Part shown: piece after piece, positions 34,692 to 46,600 of the stretch | How the letters are laid out: each line of letters starts with the position of its first letter | Position numbering within the stretch: the first letter of the stretch is position 1 | The notes under the pieces: generated by a model | Databases searched by the model: none | Told to the model about the DNA's origin: nothing | What the model saw: the letters and a program-made list of their open reading frames with translations, nothing else | Position numbers and translations under genes: made by a program | NCBI RefSeq assembly: GCF_003265705.1 | Contig: NW_020312904.1 | Location: forward strand, 5,043,699-5,107,698 | Direction of reading: 5' to 3' | Origin: Callorhinus ursinus | Taxonomy: Eukaryota; Chordata; Mammalia; Carnivora; Otariidae | DNA length: 64,000 bases

Positions 34692-37600
34692 CCAAAAACT
34701 AAGCAAAAGGTAGGTATCTTAAAACAATGTCCTTTGTCCAGCTAAACCGCCAGACTTACATCTAACCCCAATCTGATCAATCCCGGGAGGTGGATTAGGG
34801 ACATGACACCAAAGACAAACCTCCCTAAAAGCCCTAAAGCAAAGTTAGGTCACTTGGGGCTCCGGAAAGCTCGAGGGATACTCAAGGAAATAAAAGGGGA
34901 AGGGTTTCCAGGCTTCTCCTCTGTGGCAAGGTACCCTCTGAAGCTGATGCAGAGAATCTCATAGTCAAGGTAGCACCTCCCCCCACCAAGCCCTGTGGCA
35001 CTGGGCCATGTGCCAGCCCAGCAGACTCCCCACCCCCCAACCCCCACCCCTGCACAAAAGGACCCATGTGGCAAGCTCTGTAAATGCCTGACCAGACCTC
35101 ACCCCAGGGCAGGGGTGTCGGGAGCAGGCGGCTAATTCAATAAGAGCGAGGAGGGGATCTGGGCAGGAGAATGGAGCTGGATTCTGAAGGATGGTTTGGC
35201 CTCTAAAAGATGGACCAAAGGCCACACTGACTGACTCACTAAGAAGACCGTAAACACCAACATAAATCTAAAGAGAGCAGAGGTTAAACAAATACCCAGG
35301 ATTCAAGTGTGTGCCTCGTGTCCTCCCAACACCCCAGGAACAAAATCCCAAAATGAAAGTGTACAACTACTAAGAAGTGGCAAAAAGAGGTGGGCTGAGC
35401 GGGGTCCCTGTGAGGCACCTTTCAGGGTGCTCCTTACGGACCGTGGGCTCCGTCGCACTCTACAAGGAGCCAGGCCACCAGTCAAGGCCCTTACATGGAT
35501 TCTCTCAATCTCCACCCAACCCCAGGAGGAAAGCACCAAGCCACACAAAGCGCTCACCTCTGGACCATGGCGATGGCAGACTCCACGGGCAGTGTGCAAG
35601 GAAGCACCATGTATGACATTACCTTAATCGGTAAGAAGTTGCAAATCTTGCTCATGTATCCACGTTGGTTTTTAACTGCTTTACTCAGTGCTGAAAAATA
35701 CAATGTGCAGGTAAAAACCAAACCACCTTCCTGTGAGGCTGCTTGGATTTTCTATGAAATACACAAATCCCGGGGCGCCTGGGCGGCTCAGATGGTTAAG
35801 CGTCCGCCTTCGGCTCAGGTCATGATCTCAGGGTCCTGGGATCGAGCCCCGCATCGGGCTCCTTGCTTAGCAAGGAGTCTGCTTCTCCCTCTGCCTGCCA
35901 CTCCCCCTGCTTGTGCTCTCCCTCTCTCTCTCACTCTGGCAAATAAAGAAATAAAATCTTGAAAAAAGAAAGAAAGAAAGAAATACACAAATCCCGGCAT
36001 CTGAAGAATCGGAAGCACTCACAAATGAGATCAAATGAGGAGTGTGCCCAGAACAGCCCTCAGATAGCCCCCAGGATACAGGGTTCTCAGTGAACCACCC
36101 TCGTTTAAATAACAACTGTTTTTGGAGGGCTGCACAAACTTCTCGAATACCCCATCGACTTCTGAGCTTTTTCCCTGAACCTTCCGCTGGACTGTGTCTC
36201 CTGCTGCCCAGAGCCATCTGTCCTGTTAGCTCCCTTTTGTAATGACCTCCTGATGCCCCAAATCACATTTGCCCCAACAGCTGCTGACTAGTGCAGTTAG
36301 CGCAACAGAGGTGCTAGTGCCCCGGGGCAAGGGATGACGTCCCGTGCGTCTCTGAATTTCTCCAAGTGCCCGAACGGAAGCTGGTAGGTGCACGCCTGTC
36401 CACCTAATAGTTGAGCACATGATAAAGTATATCACCACTCAACGGCGATTCAAAATTGCAGGTCTGGAGGCAGGGAGAAATCAGGGAAAGGGGGCTCCTC
36501 AAGAAAGAAGGCTCTGAGATGGGTGAACAGGCAGAGAGGGGCTCTGGAAGAACAGGCCCACCCCTGTGGCCCCCCCACCCCCACTCCCCACCCCCATCAT
36601 TCAGTGTGTGCAGTTCACTCAAAACAGGCTCAGCTGGAGTCTGCTCTCCTCTGGCCATGACCCCATGGGAAAGGAGACTGAGCACAGGCCTGTGCCAGGA
36701 GTGGGGGCCCCAACAGGTCTGCCCTCTTGCTCCGCCCCACCTCCCACATGAGGATTACCTTCCTCCACAGCACCTAGAGTAAAAGCCCTTTCAGTTTCTG
36801 TGTCTCTCTTTCTCTCTGTGTGTCACAGGAAAACCACCTCCTCTGTCAGCCCGCCCCCCTGCAGAGTCAGCACCTGCCGTGAGCTTGGGCGACAGTGTGT
36901 CCAAGATGCTCTCATCCCAGGGCAAGATGCTGAGACGCAGGTGGTCCAGCAGCTCGTCTCCCTTAGGCTTCATCCGCCCTGCAGCCGCCCTCGGGGGAGA
37001 TTCCAGGCTCCTGTGTCCCCAGGTGAATTTAAGGATCTTCAACTCCGCTGAGGGTAAATTCAGGCATGGATGGGGCCTGTTGCAGATGCCTACCAAGGAC
37101 ATGGGAAGCCAACCACCAAGTGAATGTGGGCCTCAGGGGGTCATTACTCACGCAGCAGCCCACCCGCAGAATGACAGGAACCCAGTAGGCAAGCGCCCAG
37201 GAAGCTGCAGGCCTGTTATGGGCCAAGCAGGAGGTGGGAAGAAATGAGGGCGGGCGTTTGGGCTTGTGTAACAGAGAGAAACAAGTGTGGGGTTTTGAAG
37301 CCAGAGACATGTGAGTTTGGCTCTGGCTCGATCACTCACTTAGCTGTGTGCGCCCCACAGCCACAGGCGGATTTATGAAGGTGAAAGATAAGAATTACAA
37401 CTGATTTATAATAACTGGACCACCGGTGAAGCCCGTATTCCAGGCCCTGAGTTAGGAACTTCATAACAATTACGACCATTTCCACTGGTCTCCGCTCCTC
37501 CACTTCAGCCGAGAAATCAGAAGCACAGAGAGGTTAAGAGACTCACCCAAAACCACACAAGCCAGTGAGTGGAAGAGCAGAATTCAACCCCAGGTCTGAC

Positions 37601-40600
37601 ATTAAAGGTGACACTCTTCCGCTGTGGGGTTTTGAAAGCAGCACTAGGTAAGGGAGTTTGGGCAGGCTCTGCCCTAGGTGCTGGGGCTCAGTAGCTGATA
37701 CCAGTGAGTGGTTCCTGCTCTCACAGAATTGGCAAGCTGGGCTGAGCAGGTGCCCACGCTGCCCCCTGGCTCCCCTCCTGCTCCCAACCTCTGGTTAAAA
37801 AGACCAGGGGCTGTTCCCAGATGCCTGTGCCTTGTTCCCCAGGTTAATCTTCACAGCACCCTTGAGTTCCGGACCCTGGCCAAGCCTCCGGCTGCCTCCC
37901 TGGCCCCCGGGGAACGACCAGCATCCACACCGTGCCAGGGGCCTTCAAGGCCTCTGCTCCCATAGATCTTTCCCGCCTTGATCAGGCACCCTCCTCATCT
38001 TCCAGGACTGTGCCATCCCTTAGGAGTGTTTCCAAGAATCTCTTCCTGGAATCTACTCACTTAGATCTTTATAGACTCCAACCCAACACAGAGGGTGCCA
38101 ATGCCAGTCTTTAGAATTACCAAGAATCCCCTCGATACAATTTAATCCACAATCCCCTTGCTGCAGGGTGGGCACAGAGGCTCAGGGAAGGAGATGGTTT
38201 GCCCAAAGTCATCTAAGTTAGGAAAGTCACTGTGTCACGTGAGTGCACCCCTAAGGGCTCTGCCGCTGTCCCGGATTCCCAGATTCCTTCCAAATTCCAT
38301 TGCACTCCCAGCCCCGACGGCTCTGCAGGACTTCAGCCTCTGACATTAGCTTCCTCCTGCACAGCTGCCCCAGAAATGGCCCTGGGGCACTGCACCGCCA
38401 CCCAGCCCACACACAGCACACCAGCCTTCCCAAAGAATGCGTTCCCTTCCCTTCCCAAGAGCCCTGAGCCAGCGAGCAGGGCACGCCCGCCCCGGCTGTG
38501 GGAGCCAGAAGCCAGTACTTCATTCCTGAGTCTGACCCTTCCAGAATCTCTGACTGGTCACCTGCGAGTCCTGTTCCCTCGGGCCCTTTGTACCGCCCTT
38601 ACTGCCCTGGCCTTGGCCGACCCTCCAGCTGCCTCAGGGGTCCCCTGGAGACCACCATCTCACCCTCTCCCCATGCAGCCAAAGACCTCTGCTGACCTCC
38701 CTCACTCCTGCCTCAGTGGCCCTCAGTGGCTCTCTATCGTTACAGGACGCAGAACCCTGTCGTGTCCACCAGGCCCAGCCCTGCCCCCGCCCCCCGCTGC
38801 CCATCTCTCAGTGTCGCCTACCCCCGCCACTCCAGTTACATGTGCCTTCTTTCCCTCTTCCAGCCTTACTACATGCTTTGTGGCCTGCAAGCCTCTCACT
38901 CATGTCGCCCACGCCTAGAACGCTCCCATTCATCTCAAAGTTACAACAAGGATTCACATCCTCCCGAAGCCCTACTTACCGCCCCCCCCCCCCCCCTCCC
39001 CGCCGGGCCATGCAGATCACTCCCGTGTGATCCCACAGTGTCCTGTAGCTTCCTATCAGGGCACTTGGCACACGCCGTCCTTCCACTGGCTTCTCTGCCC
39101 ACCTGACCCGCAGGCTAAGCTCCCAAGGGGCAGAGACCACATCTGCCTCTTCCCTGTGGTATCCCTGGCACCGAACCAATGGCTCAGCATCTTGAAGGTG
39201 CACAAGCAACATTTTCCCAGTCGAAAAATACATGTATGTCCTTTTAACCACCACTCCTTGGTCTTCGCCAAAGACTAATTCAGAGAAGCAATAGGGAAAC
39301 CAACTTTTAGTCTTAAAGACAATCCATCTAATACTGGCGAGAGCCCAGCTCCCAGCGCCCAGACCCGCGGATGACCCAAAGGCAGGAACCTACTCCAGAA
39401 AGGATAGCTGGGCTCATGGGTATGACCCCCGCCTGGCCAGAGACAAGGTCAGGAAAAGCTCTAGCCGGATCAACTTGGTTCTCTGAGAGGTAAATGCCAA
39501 GACAGGATTAGACCTACGAGAGGCTTACTGGGGAGAAGCATATAAGGATTCTGATGGTTCCACTTGGGGCTCAGGGCCAGAAACCCTGCTTAAACTCCCT
39601 CCCTTGTTAATCTAAGATTCAAAATAGTTCACACAGACAAGAAGAACCAACAGGACTGCCTTCACTGTTCGGACAGGGGATTACTGAGGGAGGAGAGAGC
39701 CGTGGGGCAGGGATACCCCGCGGCCGAGCCCCAGCTCTGTCCCTCGGTGGGGTCCCTGGCTCGCCGCCATCTCCCCATTTGTAAAATGGGGCCAAGATTT
39801 CCTATCTCCCAGGGCGAATGAAGGGGCTGAGCAAGGTGCCAAGTGAAGACGCTGAGTGCCGAGTTTCTACCAAACACCAGCCTCCAGTGACCGCTAGCGA
39901 CAAGCTTGTTCAAAGGCCGTGTCTACCCTCACCTCGTCCATACGTACCGTTCTCCTCCAAGAACCTCAAGGCGTCTAAGTACCCGCGAAGGCATATCTCG
40001 CCAAGCACCTGCGACAAATCAAGTAAGGTAACTGCGGTGCAGAGTCCAAGAGCAGAACCCTCCCTGTTTGGAACTGCTCCCATGGCCCAGCATGGCCACA
40101 GCAAGGCCGCACACAGGGCTCCATGCTCCTGAGAGACAGAAGTCCACTTCCACACGGGACTAGGCTCGAACGACACCCCCTCCGCAGAGACTTTGCTGGC
40201 AGCCCAGCGTGACAGGCACTGACTTCCCTAGGCTCCCTGGGTCCCCGGACGAGCCTCCACCCTCACAAATATGGGGGCCTGTTCTAGTTGTCACGGGACA
40301 ATTAACAGCGGCCTCCTCCACTCGTCTGGATACAAACCACACATGCAAACCAATGCACAGCCTCCCCTCTCTCCTGGAGTACATGCTGTCGGGGTACAGC
40401 CTACATGCTGCCTTCCTTCTCCTGGAGAACCATTAGGGTACATGGTTCACACCTTTCCTTTTTATTAGGGAGATAAGACCTCCTACAACAACAATCAAGA
40501 AAGATTAAACCACCAAATGCAGTGTGGTTCTTGACCACACTTGCAAATACGAATCATCAGGATACCTCCAAAAAAAAAAAAAAAATCGCACTGCCCAGGC

Positions 40601-43600
40601 TGCACCCCAACTACTTAAATCATAGCCCAGGGATGTGGGATCTGAGCTGCGGGGTTGTTTAAATCTTCCCAGGTGATTCCAGTGGGCAGAGTGGGGCAGC
40701 CTTGAGCTGCCGGGACCAGAAACGCTTCTCTGAGTTCCTATTTGATGAGGGGGGTCTGTTCCTGTTTGTGGAAAGGACAATTGGGAGCTATCCTGGCAAA
40801 CAGGGCAGCAAAGAAGAGCTGCACCCCCAGAACACACAGCCCCCAACTCACCTTGAGATCCGGAGGGAACAGTGCTCGCATTAGTAGGTAGGCATTCTCA
40901 GAGCAGAGGCGCAAACTGAGCTTGGTTAGGTCTACGTGAAGAAAGTTCGTCGACGTGACTTTAGGGCAGATGTCATACTCCCCATAGAAGGGGGACACAG
41001 TGATGGTCGTTTTGGCATCAAAGAAGGGGACATTGTCACTTGCTCCTCCATCCACGTATCGCTTTTACGGGGAGGAAGAAAGGACATACTGTCAGAAGCT
41101 CTGGGCTAGTGTCTTCGGTGTTTTTCTGGATTATGGGTAGAGGCTTCTCAGAGCCGCAGGCTGATATTGTGGGAAGACAAGGTTCCAGAACTACTCTTTC
41201 AACAAAGCTTTACTGAGCATTTCTATGCCAGGCCAGGCTCTGGGCTGGCACTCAAGTGTGCTATATACTGTTGTGTAGTTCGTGCACTGCACAAAAAGTA
41301 CCTGGCAAAGAGGCAGACAGAGGCTGGAGCCCAGCCCATAGTTCGCTGGCCAAGTCCGAAGCCCAGGCGGGTACCTATAGGTGTGCCCATGTAATCTGCA
41401 CAAAAGGGGCCGTATAAAGCAGGGGCTCTGTGTGCACGGGGGACAGAGTATGATATAGACCCTGCCCTCAAAGAGACAGAAGGTCATGGGTTCAATTCCA
41501 GACCTCCCTTGCTGCTTGGAAAATCAGAACCAGCACCTTGAGGAGCTTTGGAGGCTTAAATGGCAGTGAACCTGGAACCAGGGCAGCCTTTGGAAAACCT
41601 CCGCTGAATCCACAACCTAGTGGCATTTGAGATCAGCTACCGTAAGCATCAGGCTTCCTATATCCATACCCTTTGACAACCTTAGGCTGGCACAAGCAGG
41701 GTTGGGTACAATTTGGACAAAGTCTTGGACCGCTCAAAGCAATGTCTAGAATGATTCCCAAATCCGAGGCCGTCCCAGCCCAGCTGTCGGTGCCCACAGA
41801 GAAAGGCCTTCAAGTATCACAGCCAGTCCTTCCCGAGACCTAAAGCAAGTCCAGAGAAGAACCACTCATGCTAAGCCACGCCTTAGCTATCCAGAGAGTC
41901 TTGCCTTGAGTCCAAAAGATGATCAGGCACGTACACAGTGGTATTTTCAAAATCGTAGCCACACAATTTCCACGGAAGATGAAAGGAAGCCTCAGAAAAC
42001 TCCCTGGCAGAAAGGGACATGGATCAGAATGTCGGGAACCTTAGGGAACCCTAAGGGAGGAAGCAGGCTGACTGTTTCTCACTCAAGGGAGAGTCTCAAG
42101 TCTGATGCACCTTGTCACATGGACTTTTCCCTTCCATTCCAAATTTCCCTATAGTAACGTTCTGAGTTTGCTTGGTGGAATCAAGAAGGAGCTGTTCTGA
42201 TTCTCCGCGGGTTTCACTGGAGTGTACTGAACGTGCGACCGCCCCCCCCCCGGGAGGGGGTGCTGGGGCAGCCTGGGTGAGGTGGGCAAGATGGTAGAAA
42301 CAGCCCCCACTTTCTGAAGACTCCCCCGTGCCAGGCCCTATGCCAAGCACCTCAAGGCCCTGGCTCGTGCGAGCCTCATGACACCTCTACGACGCTACAT
42401 TATGACGAACCCTTGTTTTGCAAAGAGATCTCAGAGAGGTTAAGAAATATGTCCAAAGCAGTCCAGCTAACGTATGTCGGAGGAGGGATTCGGTCCTGGT
42501 CTGTCTGCCAGGCAGAGGCCGTGGGCATCTGGGGTGACCCCTGCACTGCTCCGGACCTGTTTTCTCATCCAGAAGCAGAGACAATGTGTCTGTCGCGGGG
42601 CTGCTCCTGGGCGCGAGTGAGGCTCTCAGTGTGACATGCCTCTTCCTTTGCCCCACAGCACGAGGACGCCACCACCCTGGGACATTCGGATGTCGTGTCT
42701 TGTCTCTCCAGACAGGATGTCTTAGCTTGGCACTACTGATGTTTAGGAACAGGTCATTCTTTGTGGAGAGGGCCGGCCCGCGCCCTGCAGGGTGTCAGCA
42801 GCACCCCGGGCCTCCACACACAAGGCGCCAGGAACACTCCCCCAGTTGTGGCAACCCAAACTGTCTCCAAACACTGTCCCAGGGTAGGGGAAGGGGGGGC
42901 GGGCAGCAGAATCACCCCGAGGGTGATCACCATGGCCCTAGAAGGAGTCTGCCAGTGGCCCAGCATCGCCCGGCATCTAGTCCAAAGCCGGCAGAACACA
43001 CACTACAACCTGGGTCTCTCCATTCCAGGCGGGGCTCAGCAATCGGCCACAACACATATTTGTGGGATGGAACCAAATTGAAGCCCTGTCAGCAGCTTCT
43101 GCCCAAAGCCATGGGCCAAAAAGGAGAAAGGCAGACCCAGACAGGCTGCAAACTCTCAAGCGCTGAAAATAAAGCTCTACCCTAAGCAAGGAACGGACTC
43201 GTAAGCACCTTGGAGTTTAACCAGGCCAGCAGGACCTATCTGGGGTGCTCAGGTGAAGATTAAGTGAATCAGCTTACCTTCTAGATAGCGAGTTAATTAA
43301 TTCTACATAAAAGTGGCCATGCTGCTCAGGCAGCCTAGAAGGGGGCTAGCTGGGGAGCCTCCATCTGAAAGGCCAAGAGGCAAAAGGCTCTGCATTTGGG
43401 GACAGGCCCCCTGCGGCTGGTGCCCTGCGGGTATGGGCTGGGCAGACAATTTAAAAACAGACTCACCACGCCTCTGAAGGAAGGAGGGATTATGCCGCAG
43501 AAGAAAGGGATGAAGCTGGAACAGAGCAAGGCCTACAAAGACAGAAAGACGTGAGACCAGAGGCCCGAACAGCCTGCCTTCTGACCTCCTGGGGGCCTGC

Positions 43601-46600
43601 ATTAAGCCTTCTCCAGGTGAACAGAGCAACAGGCCTAAGATGCTCTTTGCAAAGGGGATGGGTTAATAAACAAGCTGAATGAATGACAAACCGAACTGCA
43701 TACTTGTATTTCAGGCCTAAGTAAAAGCTCCTAATGACACTGTGGACATCAACTTCCTGTCCCTCTCCCCACAAGAGCTGTACTGGGCCCTTGCAGACGC
43801 CACCCAGAGGACCCAGAGTCGCTGACTGACTGGGAAGACACCAGAGCAGGGTTTTGCAAAAAATTGACTGAATCGCCCGGAGGGCTGGCCAACCACAGAC
43901 TCCATGGCCCACCCCAGCATTCTGATGCAGCAGGCTGGTGGGGCCCGAGAGCCTGGAAGCCGGCGAAGCTTCTGGATGCTGCTGATGCTGTGGGTCCTGG
44001 CCGGGGGTGGGGGGCGGGGGAGGCAGGAAGCAAGACCGGCCCACTGAGAAAACCTACTCCTGCGGGAATGGACCAGTGCTGGCTATCTAGAAAAAAGCTT
44101 TTGGAAACAAGCTTAAATAGAAGTGGACCGTGGCTGCTGAGATGCTCCTGGTTATATGTGCCAGGAATATATATTGTGGGAGGAGGGACACATATGGGAC
44201 AGGGTCTCTGGAGGAGGGGATCAGGAGCCAAGTCTTGAAGGACGGGGAGGTAGTATTTGAAACTGAAACCAACCAGGGCCGTTCCAGGATATACACAGGC
44301 CATAGACCACCGACCACCGGATGCACACAGAGTGGTGCAGGAAGCAAACCAGCATCTGGGCAGCCAGGGTCTTTTGCATCTTAAGAAATGACGCAGGTGG
44401 CCTACGGCAGCCCTCTCTGTGTTGCTTCCAAAAGGAAATAGCTTTTCTTACTTGACAAGGCCCAAATAAGCAAACTGCTTACGTCCACAACTTCATCTTT
44501 GGACTGAAAATCAGACACCAGCACATTTTCCCCATCGGACACCCTGGTGAGCGAAATGCACATTTTGCCAGAGATGAGCCTGTGGATGTTGTCTGGGAGG
44601 TGTCGCTGAAGACTTTTTTGGATGTGCCTGCCCAAGTTGAAGGAGGGGTGGAGGATGCCAATGTTCCGGCTCCTGGCGCTCTGGACAATGTCCACAAGGA
44701 TCTGCATGAGGAGGTCTGGAGGGGAGGAGACAAATACACAAAGGACTGTGCTACCCCGGAGATGGAAGTGCTCTGTGGCAAGACCAGACACCAGGTGGCA
44801 AGGAAGTGGCCAGCCTTCTTCCAGGCCGGCACTGATACAGAAGTCACGCGAGGCCATGGGTCCCTTCAAATGCGGCCATTCCCATTTGAGGTGTGTAAAT
44901 GGCACACTGGAATTCAAAGGCTTCATAAAAAATAAAATAAAATAAAATAAAATAAAATAAAATATCTCCTTAATCATGTTTTATATAGATTAGATGTGAA
45001 AATGATAATGTTCCGGCTGTACTGGGATCAACGAAATTAATTTCACTTGTGTCTTTCACTTTTTTCAGTGTGGCTACTGAGAAATATTCAATGACATACA
45101 CAGCTACACTGTATTTCTCCTGGACAGCGCTGCTCTGGGTCCCGCCACAAGAAGGAGCCTCCCGAGGTGCCCAGGGGTGCTCTCTCTCCCCTCCATCCTC
45201 CAAAGCCAGAAGCGGAAATGCCTCAGCATCAGAGCTTTAGCACAAAGGACCTAACACTGCAGGAAGCAGAGACTCAGTGCAGCCTGGGGCCCAAGGGCAA
45301 GTCCACCTCCTACTAGCCAAGCGACCTCAGAAAGTCACTTCACTGCCCCTCGCCATCTTAGACTGTGCATTTTCAGCTTTGGGGACAGAAGGGATTAGAT
45401 TCACTACCATCTGTAAGGTCCTCAACCCAGAGACGGCTTCTAATCAAGAACTAGACTTACCCTTAAGCCTCTGACACCAGAATTACCACTGTCTAATGGG
45501 CATGGGCCACATTCATGCCCCATCAAGCCTCACTCACAGACCTGGACCCCCTCCGGCTGATCTACATTGCCCTGACATGCAAGACCACCAGTCTCAGCCT
45601 GAGACCGAGCCCGTCACAAATCCTGAGATGCAGAAGGACAGCCATAAGCCAGCCTGTCTTGGAAGACCTCTGACCTCAACTCAACTCTCCCTGTGCGTGT
45701 GGCCCTACTGAGCCGGGGCAGAAGGGGCAAAGTTGCAGACAGTTGGCTCGTTCTGCCAGGCTTTTCTGCTGAGTACTTGGCTTGGAAGCACTCGCAGGAA
45801 CTCTTTCCAAGTTGTGGCCCTAGGAAATGCTCCTCAGTGGTCCCCAAATGAGACAGGAGTTTAAAGCAGGGCTCCTGGAATTTGGGGAGTGGCTCCTGCC
45901 AAAACCTCCAGACCCCACTTTCCAAGGACCTCGTGGTCCCCAAGCCTCCCCCTGCCCTACAGGGTACAGACCCAGGGGCACCTGTCCTCTGCCAGTTAGG
46001 AACCCTGTCTATACTGGAGTCAGTGCAGGTTACCTTGACATACGAGGCCTGTCTTTTATCTCTGCCAAAGCCCAGAGTGTGCAGATGGGCCACGGCCGGT
46101 CTAATCCTCCCTGAGGCCACATCTCCTGCCCTTTGCTCTCCTCCCAGCAATGGAAAAGCCAGCCAGGGCCTCTCTCCTAATCCCCACCTCCCAGCCAGCC
46201 CAGGGTCTGCTCACCAATCCTATCCAATCCTAACTAATCGCAGGGCTGCACCTACTGGCAGGGGACTCCAGGCCACACAGGAACAAAAGTCACTCCCTGC
46301 TGGTGGAGTCCAACATATCAGTCCCCAGGGAAGAGCAGAGTAAATTGCTAAGGAAGCTGAACAGGAGTTGATGAGGAGCACTCTCCTCCTGTCTGGGGAT
46401 CTTTGGGTGCCAACATCTCCAGCTGCCACTTGTCCCAGGTCCTAACCTCCTGGCTCAGAACCCCAGGCCACACCCCTGTTTGGGCCGTCTTGGTACAAGC
46501 CCCATATCGTCCCCTCCCACCACCACCCACATAGATGTTTAATTTGCACAAGATTCAAATGCACAGGACCTCATTTCCAGGGGCAACGAGCAGGGTGGGG

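Larger units (their letters stand above)
37090..39947 (-). other. PNPLA3: PNPLA3 intron 5
   Basis: A 2.9-kb intron with donor GTACGT. It contains MIR-like pieces near 37480-37620 (-), 38150-38240 (-) and 39700-39850 (+), and a long C tract at about 38981-38999. A 228-codon open frame on the plus strand at 38232-38918 is proline-rich and unrecognised. Confidence 0.7.
41062..43466 (-). other. PNPLA3: PNPLA3 intron 3
   Basis: A 2.4-kb intron with donor GTGAGT. It contains a MIR (42310-42520, minus) and a MER5A-like element (42712-42925). A C/G tract lies at 42241-42258. The rest is unrecognised. Confidence 0.75.

Noticed and set aside
38232..38918. 228-codon Pro/Ser-rich plus-strand frame in PNPLA3 intron 5
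   Set aside because: C-rich composition removes stops. No domain, splice or homology support.
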